From the NCBI RefSeq assembly GCF_902859725.1, contig NZ_CADIJP010000009.1, forward strand, positions 124,001 through 188,000: a stretch of 64,000 nucleotides of DNA, read 5' to 3'. The position numbers and the translations under genes are program-made. Positions within the stretch are counted from its first letter, which is position 1; each line of letters begins with the position of its first letter. Positions 26,814 through 36,309 of the stretch are shown here, one piece after another. The stretch is from Achromobacter mucicolens (GTDB lineage: Bacteria; Pseudomonadota; Gammaproteobacteria; Burkholderiales; Burkholderiaceae_B). Below the pieces are notes generated by a model that saw only the letters and a program-made list of their open reading frames with translations, searched no databases and was not told where the DNA came from.

Positions 26814-27257
26814 TCACTGCACGGTCACGGTGCGCGGCTTGGCCGATTCCTTACGCTTGATCGAAATGGCCAGGCAGCCGTCCGTGTAACGCGCCTGCAC
26901 ATTGTCCGGATCGGCGTCGGCGGGCAGCTCGATGACGCGCGTGTAGCGGCCCTGCGTACGCTCGCGCGCGTAGTAGCGGGCGCCCTCGGGCAGGTCCTGC
27001 GGCTTGCGCTCGCCGCTGATGGTCAACAGGCTCTTTTCGATCGACACGTTCAAGCCTTCCGGATCCACGCCGGGAATGAACGCAACGACTTCGATCGAAT
27101 CGCCGGACACCCCGACGTTGACGGGCGGAAAGTACCCCTGGGGCGTGGCGCGCAAGGCGGCAGGCACCCCAGCGCCGCGCAGCACGCGGCCCATGTGTTC
27201 CTGAATGGCGTCGAAGGCCGACGCGAAGCCGCTGTCGTTGAACGGAAAGTTGCTCAT
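26814..27257 (-). CDS. Small heat-shock protein Hsp20 (first copy)
   Basis: A 147-residue alpha-crystallin-domain chaperone of the IbpA class. The N-terminal arm (MSNFPFNDSGFASAFDAIQEHM) is aromatic and IbpA-like. The crystallin domain follows from PPVNVGVSGDSIEVVAFIPGVDPEGLNVSI to GCLAISIKRKESAKPR. A GAGGAGA Shine-Dalgarno lies 6 bases before the ATG and can be covered by a hairpin (27261-27286). A sigma-32-like promoter lies about 90 bases upstream. It forms a two-gene operon with the next hsp20 gene. Confidence 0.94.
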   Translation of the reverse strand: MSNFPFNDSGFASAFDAIQEHMGRVLRGAGVPAALRATPQGYFPPVNVGVSGDSIEVVAFIPGVDPEGLNVSIEKSLLTISGERKPQDLPEGARYYARERTQGRYTRVIELPADADPDNVQARYTDGCLAISIKRKESAKPRTVTVQ

Positions 27258-27260
27258 GAA

Positions 27261-27286
27261 GGTCTCCTCGGATCAAAAAAGGGACC
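27261..27286 (-). promoter_or_regulatory. Candidate FourU-like RNA thermometer over the hsp20 start
   Basis: On the minus strand the leader can fold as GGUC, CC bulge, U6, a GAUCC loop region, GAGGA and GACC. GGUC pairs exactly with GACC, and the U-run pairs with the AGGAG Shine-Dalgarno through A-U and G-U pairs. This is the layout of FourU thermometers, which melt on heating to free the ribosome site. It is an inference from base pairing alone. Confidence 0.5.
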
Positions 27287-27346
27287 GATGCAGACGCGCC
27301 ACAATCGCCACCACCGCGACCGCACGTCTGATCGCTTCAGTGCCAA

Positions 27347-27374
27347 GTATGGGAGCGGTTTTTGGAGTTTCAAG
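27347..27374 (-). promoter_or_regulatory. Sigma-32 (heat-shock) promoter of hsp20 operon
   Basis: On the minus strand CTTGAAA (27374-27368) and CCCATAC (27353-27347) are separated by 14 bases. The E. coli sigma-32 consensus is CTTGAAA, 11-16 bases, CCCATNT, so the -35 is exact and the -10 near-exact. The predicted leader is about 83 nt. Confidence 0.82.
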
Positions 27375-27445
27375 GGGGCCTTTCTTCATGTGAAACCAGG
27401 AGCAAAAGCCTCAAATTCGACAGCCGAACAGCTGTCGTGCGCGAC

Positions 27446-28570
27446 CTATGGCCGCTTCATCCCGCGAAACTTTGCCCCGCTGATTTCGATAAGCCTGCGC
27501 GCATTCTCCAGCTCTTTTTGCAGCACCTCGGCATCGGGTAGCACGGTGCGGTAGTTGGCGGCCATGACCTTCGTCGGCAATCCCTCCAGCGCGTAACGAG
27601 CCAGGGCTTGCCCCTTGTCGGCACATAAGATCATTCCGACCGGGGGATTCTCATCGGTGTACGCCCAATGCGCTTTGGCGTAGTTGCAGTACATGTGCAT
27701 CTGACCCACGTCGGCGTGGGTCAGACTGCCCAGCTTCAGATCGATGATGACCAGGCAGCGCAGCTTGCGATGGAACAACAACAGATCCACGCGATACCAC
27801 GTCTGATCAATCCGCAGTCTGCGCTGGCGACCGACAAAGGCGAATCCTTCACCGAGTTCAAGCAGGAAGTCTTCAAGTCGCTGCACTAAGGCGGCTTCCA
27901 GATCAGACTCCGAGTATTCGTCCTTGAGGTTCAGAAATTCCAGGACATAGGGGTCCTTGATCGCGTCATCAGGCGTCACCAGGTCCTGCGGCGTCAGCGT
28001 CCCACCCCTCGCCAACATGCCGGCCTTCTCTTTGGACAGCATGGTGCGCTCATAGAATTGGCTGCCAATCTGTCGGTCGAGCTGACGCACGCTCCAACCG
28101 CCCCGCAACGCTTCATCTTCATAGAATTTGCGCGCAGAAGCATTCTTTACCGCTATCAGACGGACATACGCCGACCATGGCAGCTGAAATAACGGCACGT
28201 GGCCTGTGAGGCCGAATTTCCGAGACGGTGTCTCGGAAATTGGTGGCGTGGGGTACACAAGAAAGAACTGACGCATGTTCTCCAGGTTGTCCGGGCTGAA
28301 GCCCCGGCCGAAGCGCTGGCTCAGGTCCGCGGACAGCCGAGAGATCAGTTGCTCACCGTAGCCGGCGCGCCTCTTGCCCTTCTGCTCTGCCTGCACGATG
28401 CGGCGGCCGATCTCCCAGTAGCTGGCCGTCATCAAGGCGTTGACACTGCGCGCGGCAACCTGACGCGTTGCGTCCAGCAGTTCGACAATGCCACCGTGTA
28501 TTCCTGCATAGCCGACCGGCGGGGGAATTGCCGTCCTCCCCGCTGCAGCAGTCTTTCTGGTCACGCCCAC
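27446..28570 (-). CDS. YhcG/DUF1016-type PD-(D/E)xK nuclease family protein, isolated
   Basis: A 374-residue protein of the YhcG (DUF1016) family. The N-terminal domain (about 25-185) has the family pattern ATRQVAARSVNALMTASYWEIGRRIVQAEQ and GRGFSPDNLENMRQFF. The C-terminal nuclease domain (about 215-360) has the strand VDLLLFHRKLRCLVIIDLKLG, giving D...(I)DLK-type PD-(D/E)xK residues, and a GQMHMYCNYAKAHW helix. Members are found in defence islands and beside restriction-modification genes; some bind DNA of stalled forks. No partner gene is nearby. GC is visibly lower than around it (27901-27960 is about 48%), suggesting horizontal gain. It lies between the hsp20 operon and the large FAD oxidoreductase. 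Confidence 0.87.
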   Translation of the reverse strand: MGVTRKTAAAGRTAIPPPVGYAGIHGGIVELLDATRQVAARSVNALMTASYWEIGRRIVQAEQKGKRRAGYGEQLISRLSADLSQRFGRGFSPDNLENMRQFFLVYPTPPISETPSRKFGLTGHVPLFQLPWSAYVRLIAVKNASARKFYEDEALRGGWSVRQLDRQIGSQFYERTMLSKEKAGMLARGGTLTPQDLVTPDDAIKDPYVLEFLNLKDEYSESDLEAALVQRLEDFLLELGEGFAFVGRQRRLRIDQTWYRVDLLLFHRKLRCLVIIDLKLGSLTHADVGQMHMYCNYAKAHWAYTDENPPVGMILCADKGQALARYALEGLPTKVMAANYRTVLPDAEVLQKELENARRLIEISGAKFRGMKRP

Positions 28571-28748
28571 GCCTCCTCGAAACCGCCCAATCCGCCGGCA
28601 TACCGGATGTTCTGTCCATTACGCGGCCAGGCGCCACTCTAGCGCCCGGCTCTCATGGAAACGGACGAGACGAGACCATTTTGTCCACCCGTTCAGCGCG
28701 GCAGCGCGTAGTGGAGTCAACGCGACGTCCCTCTGCATTGCGCGGCGC

Positions 28749-28781
28749 AAAAAAAAACCGCGGCCATCGCTGGCCGCGGTT
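28749..28781 (-). terminator. Rho-independent terminator of the FAD/Fe-S oxidoreductase gene
   Basis: On the minus strand an 11-bp perfect stem (AACCGCGGCCA / TGGCCGCGGTT; 28771-28781 with 28756-28766) and a GCGA loop are followed by a run of nine T. It lies 21 bases beyond the stop codon. Confidence 0.93.
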
Positions 28782-28802
28782 CTCGTTTGCGCAGGGCGCG
28801 GA

Positions 28803-31800
28803 TTACACCAGGACCCGTTCGATCCCGCCCGCGTTGGCGCGGCGCACGTAGTCTTCCATCCAGCCTTCGCCAAGAATGTGGCGCGCCATCTCGACCACGA
28901 TGTAGTCGGCTTCCATGCCGGTGTCGCCCTCGTAGCGCGACAGGCCCTGCAGGCACGACGGGCACGAGGTCAGGACCTTCACGTCGCCCGTGAAGCCGTC
29001 GCTACGGATCGCGGCATCGCCCTTCTGCAGCTCTTCCTGCTTGCGAAAGCGCACCTGCGTGGAGATGTCGGGACGGCTGACGGCCAGCGTGCCCGACTCG
29101 CCGCAGCAGCGGTCGCTCTTGATCGCGCCATCGCCCACCAGCGCGCGCACGGTCTTCATGGGTTCCTGCAGCTTCATCGGCGTGTGGCAGGGGTCGTGGT
29201 ACATGTAGCGCACGCCCTTGGCACCTTCCAGCTTGATGCCCTTTTCCAGCAGGTATTCGTGGATGTCGATCAGCCGGCAGCCCGGGAAGATCTTTTCGAA
29301 TTCATAGCCGGCAAGCTGGTCGTAGCAGGTGCCGCAGCTGACCACCACGGTCTTGATGTCCAGGTAGTTCAGCGTGTTGGCGACGCGGTGGAACAGCACC
29401 CGGTTGTCGGTGATGATCTGCTCGGCCTTGTCGGTCATGCCGTTGCCGCGCTGGGGATAGCCGCAGCACAGGTAGCCGGGCGGCAGCACGGTCTGCACGC
29501 CGGCGTGCCACAGCATCGCTTGCGTGGCCAGGCCCACCTGCGAGAACAGGCGCTCGGAACCGCAGCCCGGGAAGTAGAACACCGCTTCCGTGTCGGCCGT
29601 GGTGGCCTTGGGGTCGCGGATGATCGGCACGTAGTTCGCGTCTTCGATGTCGAGCAATTTGCGCGCGGCCTGCTTGGGCAGCCCGCCCGGCATCTTCTTG
29701 TTCACGAAGTGCACCACCTGCTCGCGCAGCGGGGGCTTGCCCACCGTGGCCGGCGGCTTGGCCGTCTGCTTCTTGACCAGGCCGGAGAACAGGTCGTGCG
29801 CGGCGCGCTGCACCTTGTAGCCCACGCCCACCATCGCTTTGCGGGTGGCGTTGATGGTGGCCGGATCCTTGGCGTTCAGGAAGAACATGGCGCTGGCCGT
29901 GCCCGGGTTGAACGACTTGCGGCCCATGCGGCGCAGCACGGCGCGCATGTTCATCGACACGTCGCCGAAGTCGATGTCGACCGGACAGGGGTTGTAGCAC
30001 TTGTGGCAGACGGTGCAGTGGTCGGCAACGTCTTCGAACTCTTCCCAGTGCTTCAGGCTGACGCCGCGGCGGGTCTGCTCTTCGTACAGGAAGGCTTCGA
30101 CCAAAAGCGACGTGGCCAGGATCTTGTTGCGGGGCGAGTACAGCAGGTTCGCGCGCGGCACGTGCGTGGCGCACACCGGCTTGCACTTGCCGCAGCGCAG
30201 GCAGTCCTTGATCGATTCCGAGATGGCGCCGATGTCGCTTTGCTGCATGATCAGCGACTCGTGGCCCATCAGGTTGAAGCTGGGGGTCCAGGCGTGGCGC
30301 AGGTCCGCGCCGGGCATGAGCTTGCCGGCGTTGAAATGGCCATTCGGGTCGACGCGGCGCTTGTAGTCCTGGAACGGGGCCAGCTCGGCCTCGGTCAGGA
30401 ACTCGTACTTGGTCAGGCCGATGCCGTGTTCGCCGGAGATCACGCCGTCCAGGTCGCGGGCGATCTGCATGATGCGCTCGACGGCCGCGTGGGCCTCGCG
30501 CAGCATTTCGTAGTCGTCCGAGTTGACCGGAATGTTGGTGTGCACGTTGCCGTCGCCGGCGTGCATGTGCAGCGCGACGAACACGCGGCTCTTGAGCACC
30601 CGGGCGTGAATGGCGACGAGTTCGTCGACGATCTTCTTGTAGGCCGCGCCCGAGAACGCGCGCTGCAGGCCCGCCAGCACCTCGGTCTTCCAGGAGACCC
30701 GAATGGTGCGGTCCTGCACCACGTCAAAGACGCGTGCGCCGGGCTGTGTGGCCAGGCGTTGGGTCAACGTGGCGCGCAGTTCGCCAAGACCCAGTCCGTC
30801 CAGTTGCGGCAGCGCCTCGCCCAGCGGCAGGTCCAGATTGTCCAGCAGCCATTGCCAGCGCTGGCGCGTGGCGGCGATCAGTTCGATGGCCTGGCGCGTG
30901 CGCTCGGCCAGCACCTCGGCGCGGGTGGTTTCGATGTCGGCATCGTCGATCTTGCCCACCGGCAGCGGCGTGCACAGATACGCGTCAAGTTCCCCCAGCA
31001 GCTTGAGCTTGTTGCTCGTGGAGAGCTCGATGTTGATGCGTTCGATGTGATCCGTGTATTCGCCCATGCGGGGCAGCGGGATCACGACGTCTTCGTTGAT
31101 CTTGAAGGCGTTGGTGTGACGCGCGATCGCGGCGGTGCGCGAACGGTCCAGCCAGAATTTCTTGCGCGCCTCGGGGCTGACGGCCACAAAGCCTTCGCCG
31201 TGGCGCGTGTTGGCAAGGCGCACGACCTCGCTGGCGGCCGCGGCCACCGCGTCGTCGTCATCGCCGACGATGTCGCCGATGAGGACCATCTTGGGCAGCA
31301 CGCCGCGCTTGCTCTTGGTGGCGTAGCCCACCGCGCGCAGATAGCGTTCGTCCAGGTGCTCCAGGCCGGCCAGGATGGCGCCGCGCGCCTTGCCTTCGCC
31401 GTCCAGGTAATCCTTGACCTCGACGATCGACGGGATGGCGTCGCGCGCCTGCCCGAAGAATTCCATGCAGACGGTGCGCGTGTGGCGCGGCATGCGGTGC
31501 AGCACCCAGCGCGCCGACGTGATGAGACCGTCGCAGCCTTCTTTCTGGATGCCGGGCAGACCCGCCAGGAACTTGTCGGTGACGTCCTTGCCCAGGCCTT
31601 CCTTGCGGAACACGCGGCCCTTGATTTCCAGCGTCTCGGTCTTGAGCAGGCGCTCGCCGGGCTTGCCCTTGCCGTCGAACCACTTGAGCTCGAAGCGGGC
31701 CACTTCCACGTCATGGATCTTGCCCATGTTGTGGTCCAGGCGCGTGACTTCCAGCCAGTTGCCGTCCGGATCGACCATGCGCCACCAGGCCAGGTTGTCC

Positions 31801-32762
31801 AGCGCGGTGCCCCACAGCACGGCCTTTTTGCCGCCGGCGTTCATGGCGATGTTGCCGCCCACGCACGAAGCCTCGGCGGACGTCGGGTCCACGGCGAACA
31901 CAAAGCCGGCCGCCTCGGCCGCTTCGGACACGCGCTTGGTGACCACGCCGGCGCCGGCGTGGATGACCGCGACGGGCTCGGTGAGGCCGGGCAGGATACA
32001 GGACTCGACCTTGCCCAGCTTGTCGAATTTCTCGGTGTTGATGACCGCCGACTTCCAGGTCAGCGGAATGGCGCCGCCGGTGTACCCGGTGCCGCCGCCG
32101 CGCGGGACGATGGTCAGGCCCAGTTCGATACAGGCGGTGACCAGCGCGGCGATCTCGTCCTCGGTGTCGGGCGTGAGCACGACGAAGGGATATTCCACGC
32201 GCCAGTCGGTCGCATCGGTAACGTGCGACACGCGCGACAGGCCGTCGAACTTGATGTTGTCGCGCGCCGTGATGCGGCCCAGCACCTTCTGCGCCTGCTT
32301 GCGCATCATGGCGGTCTGGTCGAACTCGCCTTCGAAGGCGGCAATGGCCGAACGCGCCCGGGCCAGCAGCCCGACCACCTTCTCGTCGCGATGCGGATCG
32401 TGGCCGGCTTCGGCGGGCGCGCCCGGTTCACGGCGCTTGTCGATTTCGCCCAGGCGGTGATGCAAGGCCTCGATGAGCTGCTTGCGGCGCTTGGGATTGT
32501 CCAGCAGGTCGTCCTGCAGGTAAGGGTTGCGGCGCACGACCCAGATATCGCCCAACACTTCGTAGAGCATCCGGGCAGAACGGCCCGTGCGGCGCTCGCC
32601 GCGCAGATCGCTCAGCAGGCTCCAGGCATCTTCGCCCAGCAACCGGCCCACGATTTCGCGGTCGGAAAACGACGTGTAGTTGTAGGGGATTTCGCGCAAT
32701 CGCGCGGGTGCGGCGGGCGGCATCGCCCCGTTCAAGATGTGGCTGGCGAGTGGGGCGTTCAT
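28803..32762 (-). CDS. FAD-linked and Fe-S oxidoreductase with DUF3683 N-terminus (1,319 residues)
   Basis: A very large cytoplasmic or membrane-associated flavoprotein. Order of parts: DUF3683 (about 1-115, [19 protein letters not shown]), FAD_binding_4 with [15 protein letters not shown] near 220 and the [17 protein letters not shown] segment, an FAD-oxidase C-terminal domain ending near [11 protein letters not shown] (about 777), two 4Fe-4S motifs ([11 protein letters not shown] near 854 and [12 protein letters not shown] near 917), and two CCG cluster domains ([10 protein letters not shown] near 1065, [49 protein letters not shown] near 1265). This fuses what GlcD, GlcF and LldE-type subunits do separately, so it should oxidise a 2-hydroxy acid and pass electrons to a quinone-type acceptor. 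The substrate (D-lactate, glycolate, D-2-hydroxyglutarate) is open. Confidence 0.93.
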   Translation of the reverse strand: MNAPLASHILNGAMPPAAPARLREIPYNYTSFSDREIVGRLLGEDAWSLLSDLRGERRTGRSARMLYEVLGDIWVVRRNPYLQDDLLDNPKRRKQLIEALHHRLGEIDKRREPGAPAEAGHDPHRDEKVVGLLARARSAIAAFEGEFDQTAMMRKQAQKVLGRITARDNIKFDGLSRVSHVTDATDWRVEYPFVVLTPDTEDEIAALVTACIELGLTIVPRGGGTGYTGGAIPLTWKSAVINTEKFDKLGKVESCILPGLTEPVAVIHAGAGVVTKRVSEAAEAAGFVFAVDPTSAEASCVGGNIAMNAGGKKAVLWGTALDNLAWWRMVDPDGNWLEVTRLDHNMGKIHDVEVARFELKWFDGKGKPGERLLKTETLEIKGRVFRKEGLGKDVTDKFLAGLPGIQKEGCDGLITSARWVLHRMPRHTRTVCMEFFGQARDAIPSIVEVKDYLDGEGKARGAILAGLEHLDERYLRAVGYATKSKRGVLPKMVLIGDIVGDDDDAVAAAASEVVRLANTRHGEGFVAVSPEARKKFWLDRSRTAAIARHTNAFKINEDVVIPLPRMGEYTDHIERINIELSTSNKLKLLGELDAYLCTPLPVGKIDDADIETTRAEVLAERTRQAIELIAATRQRWQWLLDNLDLPLGEALPQLDGLGLGELRATLTQRLATQPGARVFDVVQDRTIRVSWKTEVLAGLQRAFSGAAYKKIVDELVAIHARVLKSRVFVALHMHAGDGNVHTNIPVNSDDYEMLREAHAAVERIMQIARDLDGVISGEHGIGLTKYEFLTEAELAPFQDYKRRVDPNGHFNAGKLMPGADLRHAWTPSFNLMGHESLIMQQSDIGAISESIKDCLRCGKCKPVCATHVPRANLLYSPRNKILATSLLVEAFLYEEQTRRGVSLKHWEEFEDVADHCTVCHKCYNPCPVDIDFGDVSMNMRAVLRRMGRKSFNPGTASAMFFLNAKDPATINATRKAMVGVGYKVQRAAHDLFSGLVKKQTAKPPATVGKPPLREQVVHFVNKKMPGGLPKQAARKLLDIEDANYVPIIRDPKATTADTEAVFYFPGCGSERLFSQVGLATQAMLWHAGVQTVLPPGYLCCGYPQRGNGMTDKAEQIITDNRVLFHRVANTLNYLDIKTVVVSCGTCYDQLAGYEFEKIFPGCRLIDIHEYLLEKGIKLEGAKGVRYMYHDPCHTPMKLQEPMKTVRALVGDGAIKSDRCCGESGTLAVSRPDISTQVRFRKQEELQKGDAAIRSDGFTGDVKVLTSCPSCLQGLSRYEGDTGMEADYIVVEMARHILGEGWMEDYVRRANAGGIERVLV

Positions 32763-32894
32763 GGCGGCAAGAGGGGGCCCTTAAAAAAGTATTTTATGCC
32801 ATTGTCCCGACCTGGCCCCGAATAACCCGGGCAAGCCGTGCAAAAGCGCATCGGAGACGACGCGTTTCGTCCCCGTTTAAGTGTGGCGTCAGCG

Positions 32895-33431
32895 CTAGAT
32901 TTTGCCTGGGAAGAACCAGAGCAGGCCGGCAGTCATGAACAGATAGCGCATGAATTTGCCAATGGCCATGTAGAAGACGCAGGGCCAAAAGGATAGGCGC
33001 AACCAGCCCGCGACGGCGCACAGGGGGTCCCCCACCGCGGGCAACCAGGACAAGAGCAGCGCCGGCGGCCCCATCCGATGCAGCCAATCGTGGGCACGCT
33101 CGTTCCAACGTCCACGCATCCGGCCGCCTTCGGTGGCCTTGGGATGCGGATGGGGATGCTTTTCCTTCCAGCGCTCGACCGCCTTCTCGGCGCCCAGCCC
33201 CATCGCGTAGCTGATGGCCCCGCCCACAGTGTTGCCGGCCGTCGCCACCAGGATGGCGGGCCAGAACATGTCCGGCGAGAGCTTGATATAGCCGAACACC
33301 GCCGGCTCGGAGCCCAGCGGCAACAGGGTCGCGGACACGAGCGAGACGGTAAAGATGGCCGGCAGGCCCACCGAGGGCAGCGCCAGCACCCCCAAGAGCC
33401 AATGAACTGCGGATAAGAGACTTTCTTCCAT
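32895..33431 (-). CDS. YqaA-type DedA-like membrane protein
   Basis: A 178-residue inner-membrane protein of the SNARE-associated/DedA-like (YqaA) group. Hydrophobic segments at about 5-25, 38-60, 65-85 and the last 40 residues surround the family pattern LPLGSEPAVFGYI, ATAGNTVGGAISYAMGLG and LLSWLPAVGDPLCAVAGWLRL. The His/Pro-rich cytoplasmic loop KHPHPHPK is typical. DedA-like proteins are linked to lipid-carrier recycling and membrane homeostasis; YqaA has no firm function. The start at 33431 (MEESLL) directly precedes the first helix. It is divergent from ilvA over 95 bases. Confidence 0.88.
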   Translation of the reverse strand: MEESLLSAVHWLLGVLALPSVGLPAIFTVSLVSATLLPLGSEPAVFGYIKLSPDMFWPAILVATAGNTVGGAISYAMGLGAEKAVERWKEKHPHPHPKATEGGRMRGRWNERAHDWLHRMGPPALLLSWLPAVGDPLCAVAGWLRLSFWPCVFYMAIGKFMRYLFMTAGLLWFFPGKI

Positions 33432-33526
33432 GGTTGCGGCAGTGTAGCCGCGGGAAACCGGGAAGGCGACAGGCATTCCCTGCAATAATCCTGGCCAGTC
33501 CCCACTCTTGCCCTGTCGCGCGGTCC

Positions 33527-35035
33527 ATGTCCACTGATTATCTGAAACGCATCCTGACTTCCAAGGTTTACGACGTTGCGGTCGAATCCCCGCTCGAGGC
33601 AGCGCCCCTGCTGTCGCAGCGGATGTCGAACACGATGTTGCTCAAGCGCGAGGATACCCAGGCGGTGTTCAGCTTCAAGCTGCGCGGCGCCTACAACAAG
33701 ATGGCCAACCTGAGTCCGGCGGCGCGCAACCGCGGCGTCATCGCGGCCTCGGCCGGCAACCACGCGCAGGGCGTCGCGCTGGCGGCCAGCCGCCTGGGCT
33801 GCCGCGCCGTGATCGTCATGCCCACCACCAGCCCGCAGGTCAAGATCGATGCCGTGCGCCGCCTGGGCGGCGAGGTCGTGCTGGCCGGGGAAAGCTTTTC
33901 GGATGCCTACGCGCACGCGCAGGTGCTGGAAAAGAAAGAGAAGCTGACCTTCGTCCATCCCTTCGACGATCCCGACGTGATCGCCGGCCAGGGCACCGTC
34001 GGCATGGAAATCCTGCGCCAGCACCCCGGCCACATCGATGCGATCTTCGTGGCCATCGGCGGCGGCGGCCTCATCGCAGGGGTCGCGGCGTACATCAAGC
34101 AGTTGCGCCCCGAGATCAAGATCATCGGCGTGCAGACCGAGGACTCCGACGCCATGCTGCGCAGCGTACGCGCGGGCCGGCGCGTCCAGCTGAATGACGT
34201 GGGCCTGTTCTCGGACGGCACGGCGGTCAAGATGGTGGGCGCCGAGACCTTCAAGCTGGCGCGCAAGTACGTGGACGACTATGTGGTGGTCAACACCGAT
34301 GCGATCTGCGCAGCCATCAAGGACGTCTTTCAGGACACGCGCAGCGTGCTGGAGCCGGCCGGCGCGATGGCGGTGGCAGGCGCCAAGCAGTACGCGGCCG
34401 AGCACAACCTGAAGAACAAGACGCTCGTCGCCATCGCGTGCGGCGCGAACATGAACTTCGACCGGCTGCGCTTCGTGGCCGAACGCGCCGAGGTCGGCGA
34501 GATGCGCGAGGCCGTCTTCGCGGTCACCATGCCCGAGCAGCGCGGGAGCTTCCGCCGCTTCTGCGAACTGGTGGGCGAACGCAGCGTCACCGAATTCAAC
34601 TACCGCATCTCGGACGCGGATCGCGCCCACGTGTTCGTCGGCATCCAGGTCTCGTCCGCCGCGGAACCCGACAAGATCGCCGCGAACTTCCGCCGGCACG
34701 GATTCGACACGCTGGATCTGACCCACGACGAAATGGCCAAGACCCACCTGCGCCACATGGTCGGGGGCCGCTCGACGCTGGCGCGCAACGAACTGCTGTA
34801 CCGCTTTGAGTTCCCCGAGCGCCCGGGCGCGCTGATGCGCTTTCTGAACGCGATGAATCCCGACTGGAACATCAGCCTGTTCCATTACCGCAACCAGGGC
34901 GCGGACTACGGCCGCATCCTGATCGGCATCCAGGTGCCGCCCGCGGACAAGAAGCTGTTCCGCAACTTCGTGGCGGAATTGGGTTATCCCCACTGGAACG
35001 AAACCGACAACCCGGCCTACAAGCTCTTCCTGTAG
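33527..35035 (+). CDS. ilvA: Biosynthetic threonine dehydratase (threonine ammonia-lyase)
   Basis: A 502-residue PLP enzyme that converts threonine to 2-oxobutyrate at the start of isoleucine synthesis. PLP Lys51 lies in FSFKLRGAYNKM, with SAGNHAQGVA near 78, the phosphate loop AIGGGGLIAG near 178 and CGAN near 303. From about residue 324 two ACT-like regulatory domains follow (EVGEMREAVFAVTMPEQRG and LLYRFEFPERPGALMRF), the site of isoleucine feedback inhibition. The length matches E. coli IlvA (514) and excludes the short catabolic type. The ATG at 33527 begins MSTDYLKRILTSKVY, the usual N-terminus. Confidence 0.96.
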   Translation: MSTDYLKRILTSKVYDVAVESPLEAAPLLSQRMSNTMLLKREDTQAVFSFKLRGAYNKMANLSPAARNRGVIAASAGNHAQGVALAASRLGCRAVIVMPTTSPQVKIDAVRRLGGEVVLAGESFSDAYAHAQVLEKKEKLTFVHPFDDPDVIAGQGTVGMEILRQHPGHIDAIFVAIGGGGLIAGVAAYIKQLRPEIKIIGVQTEDSDAMLRSVRAGRRVQLNDVGLFSDGTAVKMVGAETFKLARKYVDDYVVVNTDAICAAIKDVFQDTRSVLEPAGAMAVAGAKQYAAEHNLKNKTLVAIACGANMNFDRLRFVAERAEVGEMREAVFAVTMPEQRGSFRRFCELVGERSVTEFNYRISDADRAHVFVGIQVSSAAEPDKIAANFRRHGFDTLDLTHDEMAKTHLRHMVGGRSTLARNELLYRFEFPERPGALMRFLNAMNPDWNISLFHYRNQGADYGRILIGIQVPPADKKLFRNFVAELGYPHWNETDNPAYKLFL

Positions 35036-35055
35036 TTCCGGCGCTGCAATGCGAG

Positions 35056-35077
35056 AGGGCCTCCTTGCGGAGGCCCT
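35056..35077 (+). terminator. Terminator-like hairpin after ilvA
   Basis: AGGGCCTCC and GGAGGCCCT form a perfect 9-bp stem around TTGC, 20 bases after the ilvA stop. The following TCCCTTCT is only moderately U-rich. It lies between two convergent genes. Confidence 0.65.
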
Positions 35078-35196
35078 TCCCTTCTGGGCGCAAGTCACGC
35101 CCGGCCGGACCCAATGTAGGGGGGGTTCGCTGTCACTCGGCGGTCCACGGAGAATGGCCCGCGCATTCAGCAAGGTCCGGCCGGACGCGCTATTGC

Positions 35197-36309
35197 TTAG
35201 AAACGGTGACGCAGGCCGACGGCAACCGCCGTATCGGTGGCATCGTGCTGGAACGCGTAGTTGTCGCCATAAGAGGCGTACGCGTACAGGTTCGTGCGCT
35301 TGGTGAACTCGTAGGTGTAGCCAAGGCTGTACACGTTGAACGTTGCGTCGTCGCCCGTCAGCTTGTCGTTGCTGGCGGTGGCGCGCTGCCACGAGCCGAA
35401 CACGGCGTGGCGGCCCAGCGGCACGGTGGCGCCGATCATGTACGAATTAGCGCGAAAGCCGTCGGCCGGCTTGAACGAACCCAGCTTGTTCATGCCGTCG
35501 GGCGTGGTGCCCATGTTCTGGCCGATGAACCAGCCGTCGCGGGTCTGGCCAAAGGCGGCAGCCAGCTTCACGACTTCAAAGTCGTACGAACCGCCGACGA
35601 TGTATTCCTGAATGCGCGCCGCATCCTTGCCGCCGACGCGGTCGTTGGACGGGTTGAAGCGATCGTAGGCGGCGGCCAGGTTCAGCGGGCCGTTGACGTA
35701 CTGCACGCCAGCGGTGATCACACGGTTGTTGTTGCCCGTGGCAAAGCCCTTCTGCGTCGAGTCGGTAACGGTGTCGTCCGCACTGAACGCATAACCCAGG
35801 CCGACCTTCAAGCCGCCCAGGCTGGGGGTCTGATACAGGACCATGTTGTCCAGGCGCATCGTGTTGGCGCTGCCGAACGTGGTGCCCATGTTGGCGTTGT
35901 TGTAGCTGATCGAGAACGGGTCGATCGAGCCGAAGTACTTCGAGGCCAGGTTGGTCTGACGGCCGAATTCCAGACGGCCCCACGAATCGCTGTCCAGCCC
36001 AACGGTGGCCTGACGGCCGAACAGGCGGTTGCTCTGCAGCGAGTTGCCGTTCAGAGGGCCAAAGCCGCCTTCCAGGGTGAACACCGCGCGCAGGCCGTCG
36101 CCCAGGTCTTCCGTGCCGCGCAGGCCGAAGCGCGAACCGCTGCTCACGCCCTGCACCGCACCGATGCGGCTCTGCGAGTCGCCCTTGAACTTCACTTTTT
36201 CGTAGCCAAGGCCAGCGTCGATCAAACCGTACAGCGTCACGGAATCGGCGGCCTGCGCGGCGCCGGCAAAGCCGGTCAGCAACGCGACGGCCAAAAACGT
36301 CTTCTTCAT
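35197..36309 (-). CDS. Burkholderiales-type outer-membrane porin
   Basis: A 370-residue trimeric porin of the Gram-negative porin family (Porin_4/OmpC-like). The signal peptide MKKTFLAVALLTGFAGAAQA precedes ADSVTLYGLIDAGLGYEKV, the classical first beta-strand. Further marks are SRFGLRGTEDLGDGLRAVFTLEGGF, RQATVGLDSDSWGRLEFGRQ and the terminal strand AVGLRHRF ending in Phe, needed for BAM-mediated assembly. It mediates diffusion of small hydrophilic solutes. The ATG at 36309 precedes the signal peptide; the 27 residues before are not plausible. It converges on ilvA. Two GTCCGGCCGGAC-like palindromes (35175-35186 and near 35100) lie in its 3' region. Confidence 0.95.
   Translation of the reverse strand: MKKTFLAVALLTGFAGAAQAADSVTLYGLIDAGLGYEKVKFKGDSQSRIGAVQGVSSGSRFGLRGTEDLGDGLRAVFTLEGGFGPLNGNSLQSNRLFGRQATVGLDSDSWGRLEFGRQTNLASKYFGSIDPFSISYNNANMGTTFGSANTMRLDNMVLYQTPSLGGLKVGLGYAFSADDTVTDSTQKGFATGNNNRVITAGVQYVNGPLNLAAAYDRFNPSNDRVGGKDAARIQEYIVGGSYDFEVVKLAAAFGQTRDGWFIGQNMGTTPDGMNKLGSFKPADGFRANSYMIGATVPLGRHAVFGSWQRATASNDKLTGDDATFNVYSLGYTYEFTKRTNLYAYASYGDNYAFQHDATDTAVAVGLRHRF

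Noticed and set aside
26233-26889. A 218-residue ORF opposite the second hsp20 gene
   Set aside because: Shadow of a clear crystallin-domain gene; it also begins inside a terminator stem.
28878-32825. A 1,315-residue ORF on the plus strand opposite the FAD/Fe-S oxidoreductase gene
   Set aside because: It is the antisense frame of a clear 1,319-residue enzyme, rich in His/Arg/Gln/Ala as typical for high-GC shadows, with no recognisable domain.
35175-35186. GTCCGGCCGGAC palindrome as porin terminator
   Set aside because: No T-run follows on either strand and similar GC palindromes are frequent in this base composition.
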